A stretch of DNA of 64,000 bases from Neomicrococcus lactis (GTDB lineage: Bacteria > Actinomycetota > Actinomycetes > Actinomycetales > Micrococcaceae). The stretch is taken from NCBI RefSeq assembly GCF_014200305.1, contig NZ_JACHBL010000001.1:744001-808000 (forward strand). Direction: 5' to 3'. Below, piece by piece: positions 10,201 to 18,322 of this stretch. A model generated the notes under the pieces. The model ran no database searches and was not told the DNA's origin. It worked only from the letters and a program-made list of their open reading frames with translations. The position numbers and the translations under genes are program-made. Numbering within the stretch: position 1 is the first letter of the stretch; every line of letters begins with the position of its first letter.

Positions 10201-10590
10201 GGCGGCCTGGAGCTTCAGGAGTCCGAGTACACGCTCGAGTCCGTGGCTGCCGAAGGCCCTGGAGCTGTGGCTGTTCTTCCTGCAGGTGGCTTCGTGGTCC
10301 TTGACACCGACGTGACCCCTGAACTGGAAGCTGAAGGCACCGCTCGCGACATGGTTCGCGCCATCCAGAGCGCGCGTAAGGAAGCTGACCTCGCAGTGAG
10401 CGACCGCATCCGCACCACGCTCACCGGACCGGCCAACGAGATCGGTGCAGTACGCGCCAACGAGGACCTGGTGAAGGGCGAAACGCTCACGCTGGAACTC
10501 GAATTGGTGGTTGAGGATTCCTTGGAGAAGACCGAGGTTTCTGTTCAGAAACTGAACGCACAGGTCAATGCCACGGAAGCTGGAGTCTAA
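7291..10590 (+). CDS. ileS: Isoleucine--tRNA ligase (type 2, eukaryote-like)
   Basis: Class I synthetase for tRNA-Ile, 1099 aa. The HIGH motif reads HYGH (about 65) within [12 protein letters not shown], the form typical of IleRS type 2, which in characterised cases tolerates mupirocin. The CP1 editing domain includes [20 protein letters not shown] is at about 658-662. A long C-terminal anticodon-binding region follows. The ATG at 7291 follows AGGA at 7281-7284 and directly ends the T-box leader; an in-frame start at 7177 would lie inside the riboswitch. folC begins 2 bp after the stop, so the two are probably translated from one mRNA. Confidence 0.97.
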   Translation: MSFYPKATTDPERGTPASPRFPAMEERTLAYWDKDGTFQASIDQRAAGENEFVFYDGPPFANGLPHYGHLLTGYVKDLVARYQTQQGRRVERRFGWDTHGLPAELEAMKQLGMTDKNEILAMGIDKFNDACRASVLKYTDEWREYVTRQARWVDFDNDYKTLNVEYMESVLWAFKNLSDQGLTYKGFRVLPYCWKDETPLSNHELRMDDDVYKNRQDPTVTVAFELAGEKADALSLGGTYALAWTTTPWTLPTNQALAVGPQVTYVTVPAGPNGAGIGENFAPKAFLLAKDLLGAHAKDLGYDDAAAATAAVTGEFQGTDLEDVAYTPLFDYFTDDETYGTGTAWRILVADYVTTTDGTGIVHQAPAYGEDDQAICEAAGIPVVLSVDEGAKFLPLFAKPSPSGSTELAEIAGVQVFEANKTIIRVLKDKGVLARQATYEHSYPHCWRCRTPLIYRAISSWYVSVTKFKEQMLELNEEINWIPGNVKHGQFGKWLENARDWSISRNRFWGSPIPVWESDNPEYPRTEVYGSLAEIEEAFGRLPLNHEGRVDLHRPFIDDLVRPNPDDPTGQSMMRRVEDVLDVWFDSGSMPYAQVHYPMENREWFDTHNPADFIVEYIGQTRGWFYTLHILATSLFKRPAFKNVISHGIVLGSDGQKMSKSLQNYPNVNEVLDRDGSDAMRWFLMNSPILRGGNLIVTEEGIREGVRQVLLPLWNVWHFFSLYTNAANNGAGYEAKLRYTSSDPLDSYMLSATGNLVRDVKANMDAYEVSSATEAIRSYMETLTNWYVRRSRERFFAEDEQAFDVLYTCLETLCRVAAPFLPLVTEEVWRGLTGERSVHLTDYPNAEDFPQDVALVETMELTRTICSTGSSLRKASKLRVRLPLQSLTAAVPEPARFGDTFANIIAEELNVRAVSFVDAATTSAADFGLSQQLTVNARAAGPRLGKDVQRAIKGAKSGDWSVSDAGVVTAGGLELQESEYTLESVAAEGPGAVAVLPAGGFVVLDTDVTPELEAEGTARDMVRAIQSARKEADLAVSDRIRTTLTGPANEIGAVRANEDLVKGETLTLELELVVEDSLEKTEVSVQKLNAQVNATEAGV

Positions 10591-10592
10591 GT

Positions 10593-11951
10593 ATGAGTAC
10601 GTATGACGAATACTCGGTAGCGAGTGTCTACACCGAACTCCTGGGCCGCGCGCCGGAGAACAAGATCGAGCCTCGCATGGAGCCGATGTTCCGTGCCATG
10701 GAGATCTTGGGGGAGCCCAACAAGGCCTTTCCGATCATCCACATCACGGGAACGAACGGCAAGACCAGCACGGCTCGCATGATCGAGTCTCTGCTCATGG
10801 CCCACAACCTCCGCACGGGCCGTTACACGAGCCCGCACTTGGCGAAGGTCACCGAGCGCATTGTCATTGACGGTGAGCCCGTGGACGATGAAACGTTCGT
10901 GCGCATTTGGGACGAGATTCGTCCTTACTTGCTCATCGTGGACGAAGAGCTTGAGGCTCGTGGCGAGAACAAGCTCACGTACTTCGAGGCCGTGACCATC
11001 CTGGGCTTCGCGATCTTCGCGGATCAGCCCGTCGATGCAGCGGTTATCGAGGTGGGCTTGGGTGGCATCACCGATGCCACCAACGTGGGCGATGGCCAAG
11101 TATCCGTAGTGACCCCAATTTCCTTGGATCACACGGATCTCTTGGGCGACAGCGTTCGCGACATCGCACTCGAGAAGGCCGGCATTATCAAGCCGGGCGG
11201 CTTCTTGGTGTCCTCCGAGCAGGATCCAGAAGCTGCACAAGTCCTTCTCGAGAAGGCCCGCGAAGTCGGCGCCGAGTTCCGGTTCGAAGGTGTTGAGTTC
11301 GGCGTGGAGCGCCGTGACGTGGCCGTGGGCGGCCAGGCGGTCTCCATTTCGGGACTGGCCGGACGCTACGAAGACATTGCTCTGCCACTCCACGGCAAGC
11401 ACCAAGCTCAGAACGCAGCTGTGGCTTTGGCGGCAGTCGAAGCGTTCATCGGCGGCGGCGAGAAGATGCTCAACGAGGATCTGGTTCGTGCCGGCTTTGA
11501 AGCAGCTTCCAGCCCAGGACGCCTCGAGCTAGTTCGCAATTCTCCGTCCGTCCTGGTGGACGCCGGACACAACCCGGATGGCATTCGCGTTTCGGCGGAA
11601 GCTGTCAAGGAAGCTTTTGGCTTCAGCAAGCTGGTGCTGGTGGTGGGCATTCTTCAAGAGAAGGACGCTCGCTCGATGCTCGAGGAAATGTACCGTCAAT
11701 ACGGCGAACTGGTTGAGGACATCTGCCTCACGCAGTCCAACTCGCCTCGCGCTATTCCGGCAGGCGAGCTGGCCACGATGGCCATCGAGGTGGGCTTTGA
11801 CGAAGATGATATGTTCGTCACCGAAAAACTGGATGACGCCATTGACTGGGCCGTTTCACGCGCTGACGAGGCTGAAGATTTTGGTGGGGGAGTTCTCATC
11901 ACCGGATCCATCACGCTAGTAGGCGAAGCTCGAACGTTGTTGGGAAAGTAG
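10593..11951 (+). CDS. folC: Bifunctional folylpolyglutamate synthase/dihydrofolate synthase
   Basis: Mur-ligase-family enzyme of 452 aa that joins L-glutamate to dihydropteroate and adds glutamates to folates. The ATP loop HITGTNGKTSTAR is at about 50-62, the Mur-type GLGGITDATNV segment follows, and the C-terminal ligase domain holds VLVDAGHNPDG. GGAG sits about 8 bp before the ATG, inside the end of ileS. The next gene starts 3 bp after the stop, giving an ileS-folC-DUF4233-ndk run common in Micrococcales. The T-box may therefore influence folC through coupling. Confidence 0.96.
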   Translation: MSTYDEYSVASVYTELLGRAPENKIEPRMEPMFRAMEILGEPNKAFPIIHITGTNGKTSTARMIESLLMAHNLRTGRYTSPHLAKVTERIVIDGEPVDDETFVRIWDEIRPYLLIVDEELEARGENKLTYFEAVTILGFAIFADQPVDAAVIEVGLGGITDATNVGDGQVSVVTPISLDHTDLLGDSVRDIALEKAGIIKPGGFLVSSEQDPEAAQVLLEKAREVGAEFRFEGVEFGVERRDVAVGGQAVSISGLAGRYEDIALPLHGKHQAQNAAVALAAVEAFIGGGEKMLNEDLVRAGFEAASSPGRLELVRNSPSVLVDAGHNPDGIRVSAEAVKEAFGFSKLVLVVGILQEKDARSMLEEMYRQYGELVEDICLTQSNSPRAIPAGELATMAIEVGFDEDDMFVTEKLDDAIDWAVSRADEAEDFGGGVLITGSITLVGEARTLLGK

Positions 11952-11954
11952 GCC

Positions 11955-12416
11955 ATGGCAAGAGAACGAAAGCCACGTCCAGCTCCGGGCACTCCTAAGC
12001 CTCGCCGCTCCACGCGCGTGCTCTTCGCATCCACCATCCTCACTTTCGAGGCCTTTGTGATGTTCTTCGCAGGCATCGCGATGGCCGGAACTCACCGAGA
12101 CCAGCCAAGTGCACTTTGGATTCTTGGGGGAGCGTTCTTCATCGCGGCACTGTGCATCTACACGTGCACGCTGTTGAAGAAGCCTCTTGGCTACTGGATT
12201 GGTTGGTTGATCCAGATCGCCATGATCCTCTTCGGTTTCGTAGAGCCCATGATGTTCCTGATCGGCGTGCTGTTTGGCGTCACCTGGTGGTACGGCGTGA
12301 CCAAGGGGCGCGCGGTGGATATCGAGAACAAGGAACGCGACAAAGCCCAAGCTGAGTGGGAAAAGGCCCAGGGCCTCAACACTCAGACCTCCGGGCCAGC
12401 CAGCACCGAGTCCTAA
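11955..12416 (+). CDS. DUF4233 family small membrane protein
   Basis: Protein of 153 aa with a basic, proline-rich N terminus (about 1-20), four predicted hydrophobic segments (about 22-43, 52-72, 75-95, 97-113) and a charged C-terminal tail. The family is actinobacterial and is usually found, as here, between folC and ndk. Its function is unknown; the conserved position suggests co-expression rather than a proven link to folate metabolism. It starts 3 bp after folC. Confidence 0.8.
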   Translation: MARERKPRPAPGTPKPRRSTRVLFASTILTFEAFVMFFAGIAMAGTHRDQPSALWILGGAFFIAALCIYTCTLLKKPLGYWIGWLIQIAMILFGFVEPMMFLIGVLFGVTWWYGVTKGRAVDIENKERDKAQAEWEKAQGLNTQTSGPASTES

Positions 12417-12476
12417 CCCCGAAGCCAGACCCACTAGAATTTCCAGTAGAAAACACTATTCGTGAGGAGTTCAGCC

Positions 12477-12905
12477 ATGTCCGCAGAACAATCCGTAGAA
12501 CGTACCCTGATCTTGGTGAAGCCAGATGGCGTCAAGCGCCAGCTCAGCGGAGCCATCTTGGCTCGCGTTGAAGCCAAGGGCTACGCCATTGCTAACTTGA
12601 AGATGGTCAACGCTGACCGTGCACTCTTGGAAGAGCACTACGCAGAGCACCAGGGCAAGCCATTCTTCGAGCCACTCGTTGAGTTCATGCTTTCCGGCCC
12701 AGTCGTTGCCGCTATCGTCGAGGGTCACCGCGTCATCGAGGGCTTCCGTTCCCTCGCCGGCACCACGGATCCAACCACGGCAGCTCCAGGAACCATCCGT
12801 GGCGACTTCGGTCGCGACTGGGGCCTCAAGGTTCAGCAGAACTTGGTGCACGGATCTGACTCGGTTGAGTCAGCCGAGCGCGAGATTGGCATCTGGTTCA
12901 AGTAA
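12477..12905 (+). CDS. ndk: Nucleoside-diphosphate kinase
   Basis: Transfers the terminal phosphate between NTPs and NDPs through a phospho-histidine; 142 aa, normal for the family. The active-site His lies in NLVHGSDS, and TLILVKPDGVKR is the usual N terminus. The ATG at 12477 has TGAGGAG 8 bp upstream; the in-frame GTG at 12462 is part of that ribosome site. A strong terminator follows. Confidence 0.97.
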   Translation: MSAEQSVERTLILVKPDGVKRQLSGAILARVEAKGYAIANLKMVNADRALLEEHYAEHQGKPFFEPLVEFMLSGPVVAAIVEGHRVIEGFRSLAGTTDPTTAAPGTIRGDFGRDWGLKVQQNLVHGSDSVESAEREIGIWFK

Positions 12906-12937
12906 CCGCCTGGCCAAATTCGGCCAAGCATATATAA

Positions 12938-12971
12938 GAAATGCCCCGAGCAATACGCTCGGGGCATTTCT
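12938..12971. terminator. Bidirectional terminator between ndk and the VKOR-like gene
   Basis: GAAATGCCCCGAGC (12938-12951) is the exact reverse complement of GCTCGGGGCATTTC, with a short AATAC loop. It serves the two convergent genes. Confidence 0.9.
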
Positions 12972-13007
12972 CGTTTCCGCAGCTATTCAGTCACCAACAC
13001 CAACGAA

Positions 13008-13709
13008 TTATGACGCTGGGAAAAACGCGTTCATAAAGCGGAAGAAAATGCTGGCCATAACAGCAATTGCGAGCAGCGCCACCAGCATCCACGTCCAGCC
13101 GGTGAAGAACCGCTTCACGCCATCGCCGGAGGGAATGACGTCCGTCAAAACATTGCGCGCCATGGTGGTGAAGAACAGGATGATCATCATGGCCCACACG
13201 ATCATGCAGTAGATGCAGAGGGCGTTGATTTCGTAGACAGCTTGGCTCCAGAGCCACACGCAGAAAGCGAATGCCAACGTGATGCCGGTCTGGAAAGCAA
13301 TCCAGTACCAACGTGGGAAACGCGCGCCGGAAAGCAGGGACATGCCGATAGAGATGACTACTGCAAAACCAATAATGCCGATGATCGGGTTCGGGAATCC
13401 GAAGAGCGCAGCCTGCCACGAACGCATGACGGTACCGCAGGAAACCCACGGATTAATGTCACAGCTCGTGACGTGACCGGGATCCTTGTACAGCGCAAAA
13501 CGCTCGAGCACCAGGATGAACGACGCGATGAAGGACACGATTCCGGTGATCGTGACGATCCACCCAAATCCCTTGTCGCTAGCCCAAGCGGGAAGCGAGT
13601 TGTACGAAGAACGCACGCCGGCGCCGTCGTCCTCATGGTCTTGATACGTATCCGCTGCGCTCAAAGGCGTGGCATTTACGGAGTGAGACAAACGAAACTC
13701 CTCAGTCAT
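13008..13709 (-). CDS. Vitamin K epoxide reductase (VKOR) family membrane protein
   Basis: Integral membrane thiol oxidoreductase of 233 aa with about five hydrophobic segments. The redox site CIYC lies in a transmembrane helix (INALCIYCMIVW), and the loop cysteine pair is in TSCDINPWVSCG. Bacterial homologues re-oxidise DsbA-like partners for disulfide formation outside the membrane, using menaquinone. No partner DsbA lies next to it. The ATG at 13709 has a weak ribosome site (GATAAAAG). An in-frame TTG at codon 7 has GAGGAG about 5 bp before it and may be the true start. Confidence 0.85.
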   Translation of the reverse strand: MTEEFRLSHSVNATPLSAADTYQDHEDDGAGVRSSYNSLPAWASDKGFGWIVTITGIVSFIASFILVLERFALYKDPGHVTSCDINPWVSCGTVMRSWQAALFGFPNPIIGIIGFAVVISIGMSLLSGARFPRWYWIAFQTGITLAFAFCVWLWSQAVYEINALCIYCMIVWAMMIILFFTTMARNVLTDVIPSGDGVKRFFTGWTWMLVALLAIAVMASIFFRFMNAFFPAS

Positions 13710-14144
13710 CTTTTATCAATTGACAGGCTTGTTGATTGCCGCTGATTCTAGGTGATGAAGCTGGGCTTTAGATGGAAAACTTGTGACGTTATTCGATTGG
13801 TGATGCGAATAACTTGCAGGTATGTGAAAGAATAGCTCTTGGTCAGCAGTGGCCCCACACGTCACCACTGATCCAGCGACAGGCTTCCAGGATCCCTTGC
13901 GATGCAACGATTGAGCCGACGGACGAAGATTGAGGTCCGTGGCCCCGAAGACCGCAGGCATCCGCCGCATTTGTATCGCGGCCGGAAAAGCGCCGCTGTT
14001 CCTACGGACGGCCCGCGCCCACGAGTGAGCGCGAATCCGATGGAAAACCCAGACTTCCGAGGGTCGGAGGACATTAGTCCCGACCTCTCGACCGAGATGC
14101 CGGTGCTCTTGATGTGGCAAGGGTAACGGTAAGGAGTGCTATCC
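13710..14144 (+). other. 434-bp intergenic region: long RNase E leader
   Basis: No convincing gene. It holds an 8-bp perfect inverted repeat (13788-13813) and then ~300 nt that probably form the rne 5' UTR. A hairpin is visible near its end, where GAGGGTCGG (about 14058-14066) can pair with CCGACCTC (about 14079-14086). AAGGAG at 14131 is the ribosome site. Short open frames inside lack ribosome sites. A structured, autoregulatory leader is inferred from its length and the known feedback control of RNase E in other bacteria. Confidence 0.5.
13788..13813. promoter_or_regulatory. 8-bp perfect inverted repeat upstream of rne
   Basis: GTTATTCG (13788-13795) and CGAATAAC (13806-13813) are separated by 10 bp. 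The symmetry and AT-rich arms fit a dimeric regulator site near the rne or VKOR promoter. The regulator is unknown. Confidence 0.45.
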
Positions 14145-17100
14145 ATGGACGAACAGTCCAACAGCTTGACCACACCCGAAAACGCTGAAGAATCAGCGGA
14201 AAACGTGAGTGTCGAAGCTACAGATTCCGTTAATACTGAAATTTCTGAGCACGACGACGCAGCTTCCGTTGCGCAGGAACCTGCGGAGACGACTGACGCG
14301 GCTTCCGAAGAAACCGTTGCCGAAGACGTTGCTGTTGAAGAAGCGCCAGTTGAAGAAACTGCCGCTGAAGAAGAGGCTGCTCAAGAAGATGCAGCTCAAG
14401 AGGCCGTCGCCGCAGAGACTTCTGCAGAGGCTTCGGTAGAAGCTTCTGCAGAAGAAGCAGAAAAGCCAGCGGACGAGGAAGCTGACAAGCCAGTAGATCC
14501 CGTTGCTGCTCTTGCTAGTCCTTTCGATTTGCCGGTTGCCCCAGGTGGCCTGCTGTTCCACGCTCCAGACTTGAGCGCGCTTCCACCGCTTCCATCCCGT
14601 GCGCCACAGTCGGCTAATGATGATGATGACGAAGACTTTGAGCCACGCGCCCCTCGCTCGCGTCGCCGTTCACGCGGTTCATCCAACCGCAGTTCCGCTG
14701 CGAAGGACAACGCCGTAGAAGGCAACGCTGACGCACCGGCGATCGATGGTGCTGACTCTGACGAGAACGAAACTGATGAGGCTTCCTCGAACGTGACGTT
14801 GCGCCGTCGTCGCCGTCGCCGTCGTGGAGACGCTGACATTGAACTTGAGGGTGGCTCGCAGGACGATCCGCCAAACACGGTTACTCGTGTGCGCGCTGCT
14901 CGTAGCGCCGCCGATTCTTCGACCAGCCAGCGGGTGACCGCTGTCAAGGGCTCGACGCGTCTCGAAGCAAAGCGCCAGCGCCGTCGCGAATCCCGTGAGG
15001 TGGGCCGCCGCCGTCACGTGATCACGGAAGCCGAGTTCTTGGCACGCCGCGAGTCCGTTGACCGCCAGATGATGGTTCGCCAGAACGAGGACCGCATCCA
15101 GATCGCCGTCCTCGAAGATGGCGTATTGGCTGAGCACTTTGTCTCCAAGACGCAGCAGGATTCCCTCATTGGCAGCGTCTACGTGGGCAAGGTCCAGAAC
15201 GTTTTGCCTTCCATGGAAGCCGCTTTCGTTGACATTGGACGCGGTCGTAACGCCGTGCTCTACGCCGGTGAAGTGAACTGGGACGTCGCTGGACTTGATG
15301 GACAGCCACGCCGCATTGAGCACGCCTTGAAGTCCGGCGACACGGTCTTGGTGCAGGTCACCAAGGACCCAGTGGGCCACAAGGGCGCTCGCCTGACCGC
15401 GCAGATCAGCTTGCCTGGCCGCTACTTGGTGTTCGTGCCAGGTGGTTCCATGACCGGCATTTCCCGCAAGCTCCCAGACGTGGAGCGCAGCCGCCTCAAG
15501 AAAATCCTCAAGGATCACTTGCCAGAGAACGCCGGCGTCATTGTGCGCACGGCAGCTGAAGGCGCTAGCGAAGAAGAGTTGATGAATGACATCAACCGTC
15601 TGCGCGCGCAGTGGGAAGAGATCGAAGCCAAGTCGAAGTCCACCAAGACGCTCGCTCCTGAGCTGCTTTACGGTGAGCCGGATCTAACCATCAAGGTGGT
15701 CCGTGACGTGTTCAACGAGGACTTCTCCAAGCTCGTGGTCCAGGGTGAAGAAGCCTGGGACACCATCGAGGCATACGTTACGTACGTTGCTCCAGACTTG
15801 GTCAGCCGCCTCGAAAAGTGGGACGGCGACAAGGATATCTTCGCGAAGCACCGCATCGACGAGCAGATCAGCAAGGCCCTCGAGCGCAAGGTCTTCTTGC
15901 CTTCTGGTGGTTCCTTGGTGATTGACCGCACCGAAGCCATGACCGTGGTTGACGTCAACACGGGTAAGTTCGTCGGTTCCGGCGGCAACCTCGAAGAGAC
16001 CGTCACCAAGAACAACCTCGAAGCTGCGGAAGAGATCGTGCGCCAGCTGCGCTTGCGCGACATCGGCGGCATCATCGTGATCGACTTCATTGACATGGTG
16101 CTCGAATCCAACCGCGACCTCGTGTTGCGCCGCTTGGTGGAGTGCTTGGGCCGTGACCGTACTAAGCACCAGGTTGCTGAAGTGACCTCGCTTGGCTTGG
16201 TCCAGATGACCCGTAAGCGCATGGGCACCGGCCTGCTTGAAGTGTTCTCCGAGAACTGTGAGGCCTGCGCTGGCCGCGGCGTCATCACGTATGACGAGCC
16301 AGTTGAGCACCGTCACCACTCGTCCCAAGAGCAAGTGAACAACTCCAGTTCGCGTCCTTCCCGAGCCGAGCGGCGTCGTCGTTCGCGTGAAAAGGACAGC
16401 ACGACGGAACCGGCAAAGGACAACGCAACGCAGTCCGCTCCTGCAGGATCAGCTTCCAACAAGCCTGCAACTGAGCAGGTTGAAGCCGAGGATCCGGAGA
16501 AGACCGCACGCGCTCAGGCTGCCCGTAAGGCTCTCGCAAGCATTGCAGCGGCGACGCACGCAGCTCACGAGCACGAGGGTGAAGAGGCGCCAGCTGAGGA
16601 AGCTCAGGAGGCTCCAGCAGCTGCCGAGGCTCCTCGCTTCACGCAGACCTCGCGCCGTGGACGTTCGCGTGCCGCGGCTCAGGATGTTGCCAAGGCTATT
16701 GAAGTTCTTGCAGAACGTGGCAAAGATCGCACTGCGGATTCTGAAGAAACTGAGGATGCAGTGGAGACCGTCGTGGTCCATGGCGAGAAGATCGCTTTGC
16801 CACGCCGTCGCCGTAGACGTCGAGTTGCAAGCGTTCCTGCGCAGACACCGCAGCTCACTTTGGATGCCCTAGCAGCCGCTTTGGACGCCGTCACCTCGGC
16901 GCACCAGGATGACGCTGAGAACAAGGCGGAGGACAGGGCAAAGGACGACGCCGCAGCTCCAGCCGAGCGCGCTAGCTCGGTCACGCCTGAGCCGGCTAAG
17001 AACCCAGTTCCGGCAGCTGAAACCCCAGCTCTGGGCAAGGTTTCTGCGCCTGTAACTCCCGTCGTTGCTGAGAATTCGGGAGATTCGGCGGTACGCAAGC

Positions 17101-17303
17101 CTCGTCGTCGTCGTGTTGCCTCGAGCCAGCAAGGCGCCGGGGATACCGAGATTCGTCGTCACGATGGTGAGCTGTACGCACAGGGCTCTAGCTTTACCGC
17201 AAGCGTGGAGTCCGTCGGGAAAGATGCGAGTCCCGAAGCTCAGTCCGGACCGCAACCACAAGTATTGGGCACTGGCGTGCCAGCAAGTGAGCTGGCGAAG
17301 TAG
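14145..17303 (+). CDS. rne: Ribonuclease E/G with long disordered arms
   Basis: Endoribonuclease for mRNA decay and rRNA processing, 1052 aa. The first ~300 residues are acidic and disordered and include a run of eight arginines (about 219-226). An S1 domain (about 335-425) precedes the catalytic domain, with metal-binding Asp in VVDVNTGKF (about 600) and IVIDFIDM (about 645), and the zinc-link CEAC at about 705-708. A basic, Arg-rich disordered tail follows. Catalytic core in the middle with arms at both ends is the actinobacterial layout. The ATG at 14145 has AAGGAG upstream; the earlier GTG overlaps that site. Confidence 0.95.
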   Translation: MDEQSNSLTTPENAEESAENVSVEATDSVNTEISEHDDAASVAQEPAETTDAASEETVAEDVAVEEAPVEETAAEEEAAQEDAAQEAVAAETSAEASVEASAEEAEKPADEEADKPVDPVAALASPFDLPVAPGGLLFHAPDLSALPPLPSRAPQSANDDDDEDFEPRAPRSRRRSRGSSNRSSAAKDNAVEGNADAPAIDGADSDENETDEASSNVTLRRRRRRRRGDADIELEGGSQDDPPNTVTRVRAARSAADSSTSQRVTAVKGSTRLEAKRQRRRESREVGRRRHVITEAEFLARRESVDRQMMVRQNEDRIQIAVLEDGVLAEHFVSKTQQDSLIGSVYVGKVQNVLPSMEAAFVDIGRGRNAVLYAGEVNWDVAGLDGQPRRIEHALKSGDTVLVQVTKDPVGHKGARLTAQISLPGRYLVFVPGGSMTGISRKLPDVERSRLKKILKDHLPENAGVIVRTAAEGASEEELMNDINRLRAQWEEIEAKSKSTKTLAPELLYGEPDLTIKVVRDVFNEDFSKLVVQGEEAWDTIEAYVTYVAPDLVSRLEKWDGDKDIFAKHRIDEQISKALERKVFLPSGGSLVIDRTEAMTVVDVNTGKFVGSGGNLEETVTKNNLEAAEEIVRQLRLRDIGGIIVIDFIDMVLESNRDLVLRRLVECLGRDRTKHQVAEVTSLGLVQMTRKRMGTGLLEVFSENCEACAGRGVITYDEPVEHRHHSSQEQVNNSSSRPSRAERRRRSREKDSTTEPAKDNATQSAPAGSASNKPATEQVEAEDPEKTARAQAARKALASIAAATHAAHEHEGEEAPAEEAQEAPAAAEAPRFTQTSRRGRSRAAAQDVAKAIEVLAERGKDRTADSEETEDAVETVVVHGEKIALPRRRRRRRVASVPAQTPQLTLDALAAALDAVTSAHQDDAENKAEDRAKDDAAAPAERASSVTPEPAKNPVPAAETPALGKVSAPVTPVVAENSGDSAVRKPRRRRVASSQQGAGDTEIRRHDGELYAQGSSFTASVESVGKDASPEAQSGPQPQVLGTGVPASELAK

Positions 17304-17313
17304 TGTTCCACCA

Positions 17314-17342
17314 GGTGGCTCCGTCTGAAGCGCGGAGCCACC
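17314..17342 (+). terminator. GC-rich hairpin after rne
   Basis: GGTGGCTCCG (17314-17323) pairs perfectly with CGGAGCCACC (17333-17342). No T-tract follows, so this is a possible terminator or mRNA 3'-end stabiliser. Confidence 0.55.
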
Positions 17343-17375
17343 GCGTTACTTGCGGCGCGCCGGGGCGTGTTGTAT

Positions 17376-17405
17376 TTGCCCAGGTGGCCGTCAGTAGCGT
17401 AAAGT
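17376..17405 (+). promoter_or_regulatory. Candidate promoter of rplU-rpmA
   Basis: TTGCCC (17376-17381), an 18-bp spacer, then TAAAGT (17400-17405), a good TAnnnT -10. It would give a ~140-nt leader before rplU. Confidence 0.5.
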
Positions 17406-17461
17406 AGAGCTTCGGTGCAAAGGCCTGGGCGCGAATTTTTCCCCTCGGCATTACGCACAAA

Positions 17462-17493
17462 CCATTCCATTTTCCTCCATAGGTTTGGAATGG
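17462..17493 (+). promoter_or_regulatory. Hairpin in the rplU leader
   Basis: CCATTCCA (17462-17469) pairs with TGGAATGG (17486-17493) about 60 nt before the rplU start. Ribosomal-protein operons are often controlled through leader structures, so a regulatory role is possible. It does not match a leader I can name. Confidence 0.35.
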
Positions 17494-17550
17494 CGCGCAT
17501 AAACGTTGCGCTGATTATTAGTTATAGATGTCGAGAGAAGTGAGTCCCAA

Positions 17551-17859
17551 GTGGTGTACGCGATTGTCCGCGCTGGCGGCCGCCAGGAAAAGGTTTCTGT
17601 GGGAGACCTCGTAACCCTTGACCGCGTCCCCGCCGAAGCAGGCAGCACCATTGAGCTTCCCGCTCTGTTGCTGGTTGACGGTGACAAGGTCACGTCTGCA
17701 GCGAGTGACTTGGCAAATGTCAAGGTTACCGCTGAGGTTGTCGAGAACCTCCGTGGACCGAAGATTGTTATTCAGAAGTACAAGAACAAGACCGGTTACA
17801 AGCGTCGTATGGGTTTCCGTTCCGCTTTGACCAAGGTGAAGGTGACCTCGATCGCCTAA
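17551..17859 (+). CDS. rplU: 50S ribosomal protein L21
   Basis: Large-subunit protein of 102 aa that contacts 23S rRNA and L20. [15 protein letters not shown] at the N terminus and [13 protein letters not shown] near the C terminus are characteristic. The start is one of two adjacent GTG codons (17551 or 17554). rpmA follows 46 bp downstream, the standard pair. Confidence 0.96.
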   Translation: MVYAIVRAGGRQEKVSVGDLVTLDRVPAEAGSTIELPALLLVDGDKVTSAASDLANVKVTAEVVENLRGPKIVIQKYKNKTGYKRRMGFRSALTKVKVTSIA

Positions 17860-17905
17860 GGCGAATCGAGCATCGATCCATCGATTCTTAAGGTAGGCAT
17901 AATCA

Positions 17906-18160
17906 ATGGCACATAAGAAGGGCGCAAGCTCCACCCGTAACGGTCGTGATTCCAACGCACAGCGCCTCGGCGTGAAGCGCTTTGGTGGTCAGACGGTTTC
18001 CGCAGGCGAAATCATCGTTCGCCAGCGTGGCACCCACTTCCACCCAGGCGAGAACGTAGGACGCGGCAAGGATGACACCTTGTTTGCACTCGCTGCAGGC
18101 GCAGTCGAGTTCGGCACCCGCCGTGGTCGTCGCGTTGTGAACATTCTCGCTGGCCAGTAA
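17906..18160 (+). CDS. rpmA: 50S ribosomal protein L27
   Basis: Large-subunit protein of 84 aa whose N-terminal arm reaches the peptidyl-transferase centre. [16 protein letters not shown] is the family N terminus without a firmicute-type cleavable leader. AAGGTAGG precedes the ATG. A terminator follows at 18213. Confidence 0.97.
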   Translation: MAHKKGASSTRNGRDSNAQRLGVKRFGGQTVSAGEIIVRQRGTHFHPGENVGRGKDDTLFALAAGAVEFGTRRGRRVVNILAGQ

Positions 18161-18212
18161 TTTGGCCCGTGACTCAAGTGTCGCGTAAGCGGTAGTTGAG
18201 ACAAGATTTACT

Positions 18213-18257
18213 AAACTGGAGGGTGGACTACATGTCCACTCTCCAGTTTGCTTTTTA
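18213..18257 (+). terminator. Rho-independent terminator after rpmA
   Basis: A 16-bp stem (18213-18228 with 18234-18249, one G-U wobble, 5-nt loop) is followed by GCTTTTT. It separates the ribosomal-protein unit from obgE. Confidence 0.9.
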
Positions 18258-18322
18258 GCTAGGTCTTGCGGAGATTTTCCGCCTGACTCGGCACCATTCT
18301 TTGATTTATAGGAGACACACTC

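Noticed and set aside
13902-14126. 74-codon open frame in the rne leader
   Set aside because: No ribosome site and low-complexity charged sequence; the region is better explained as a structured leader.
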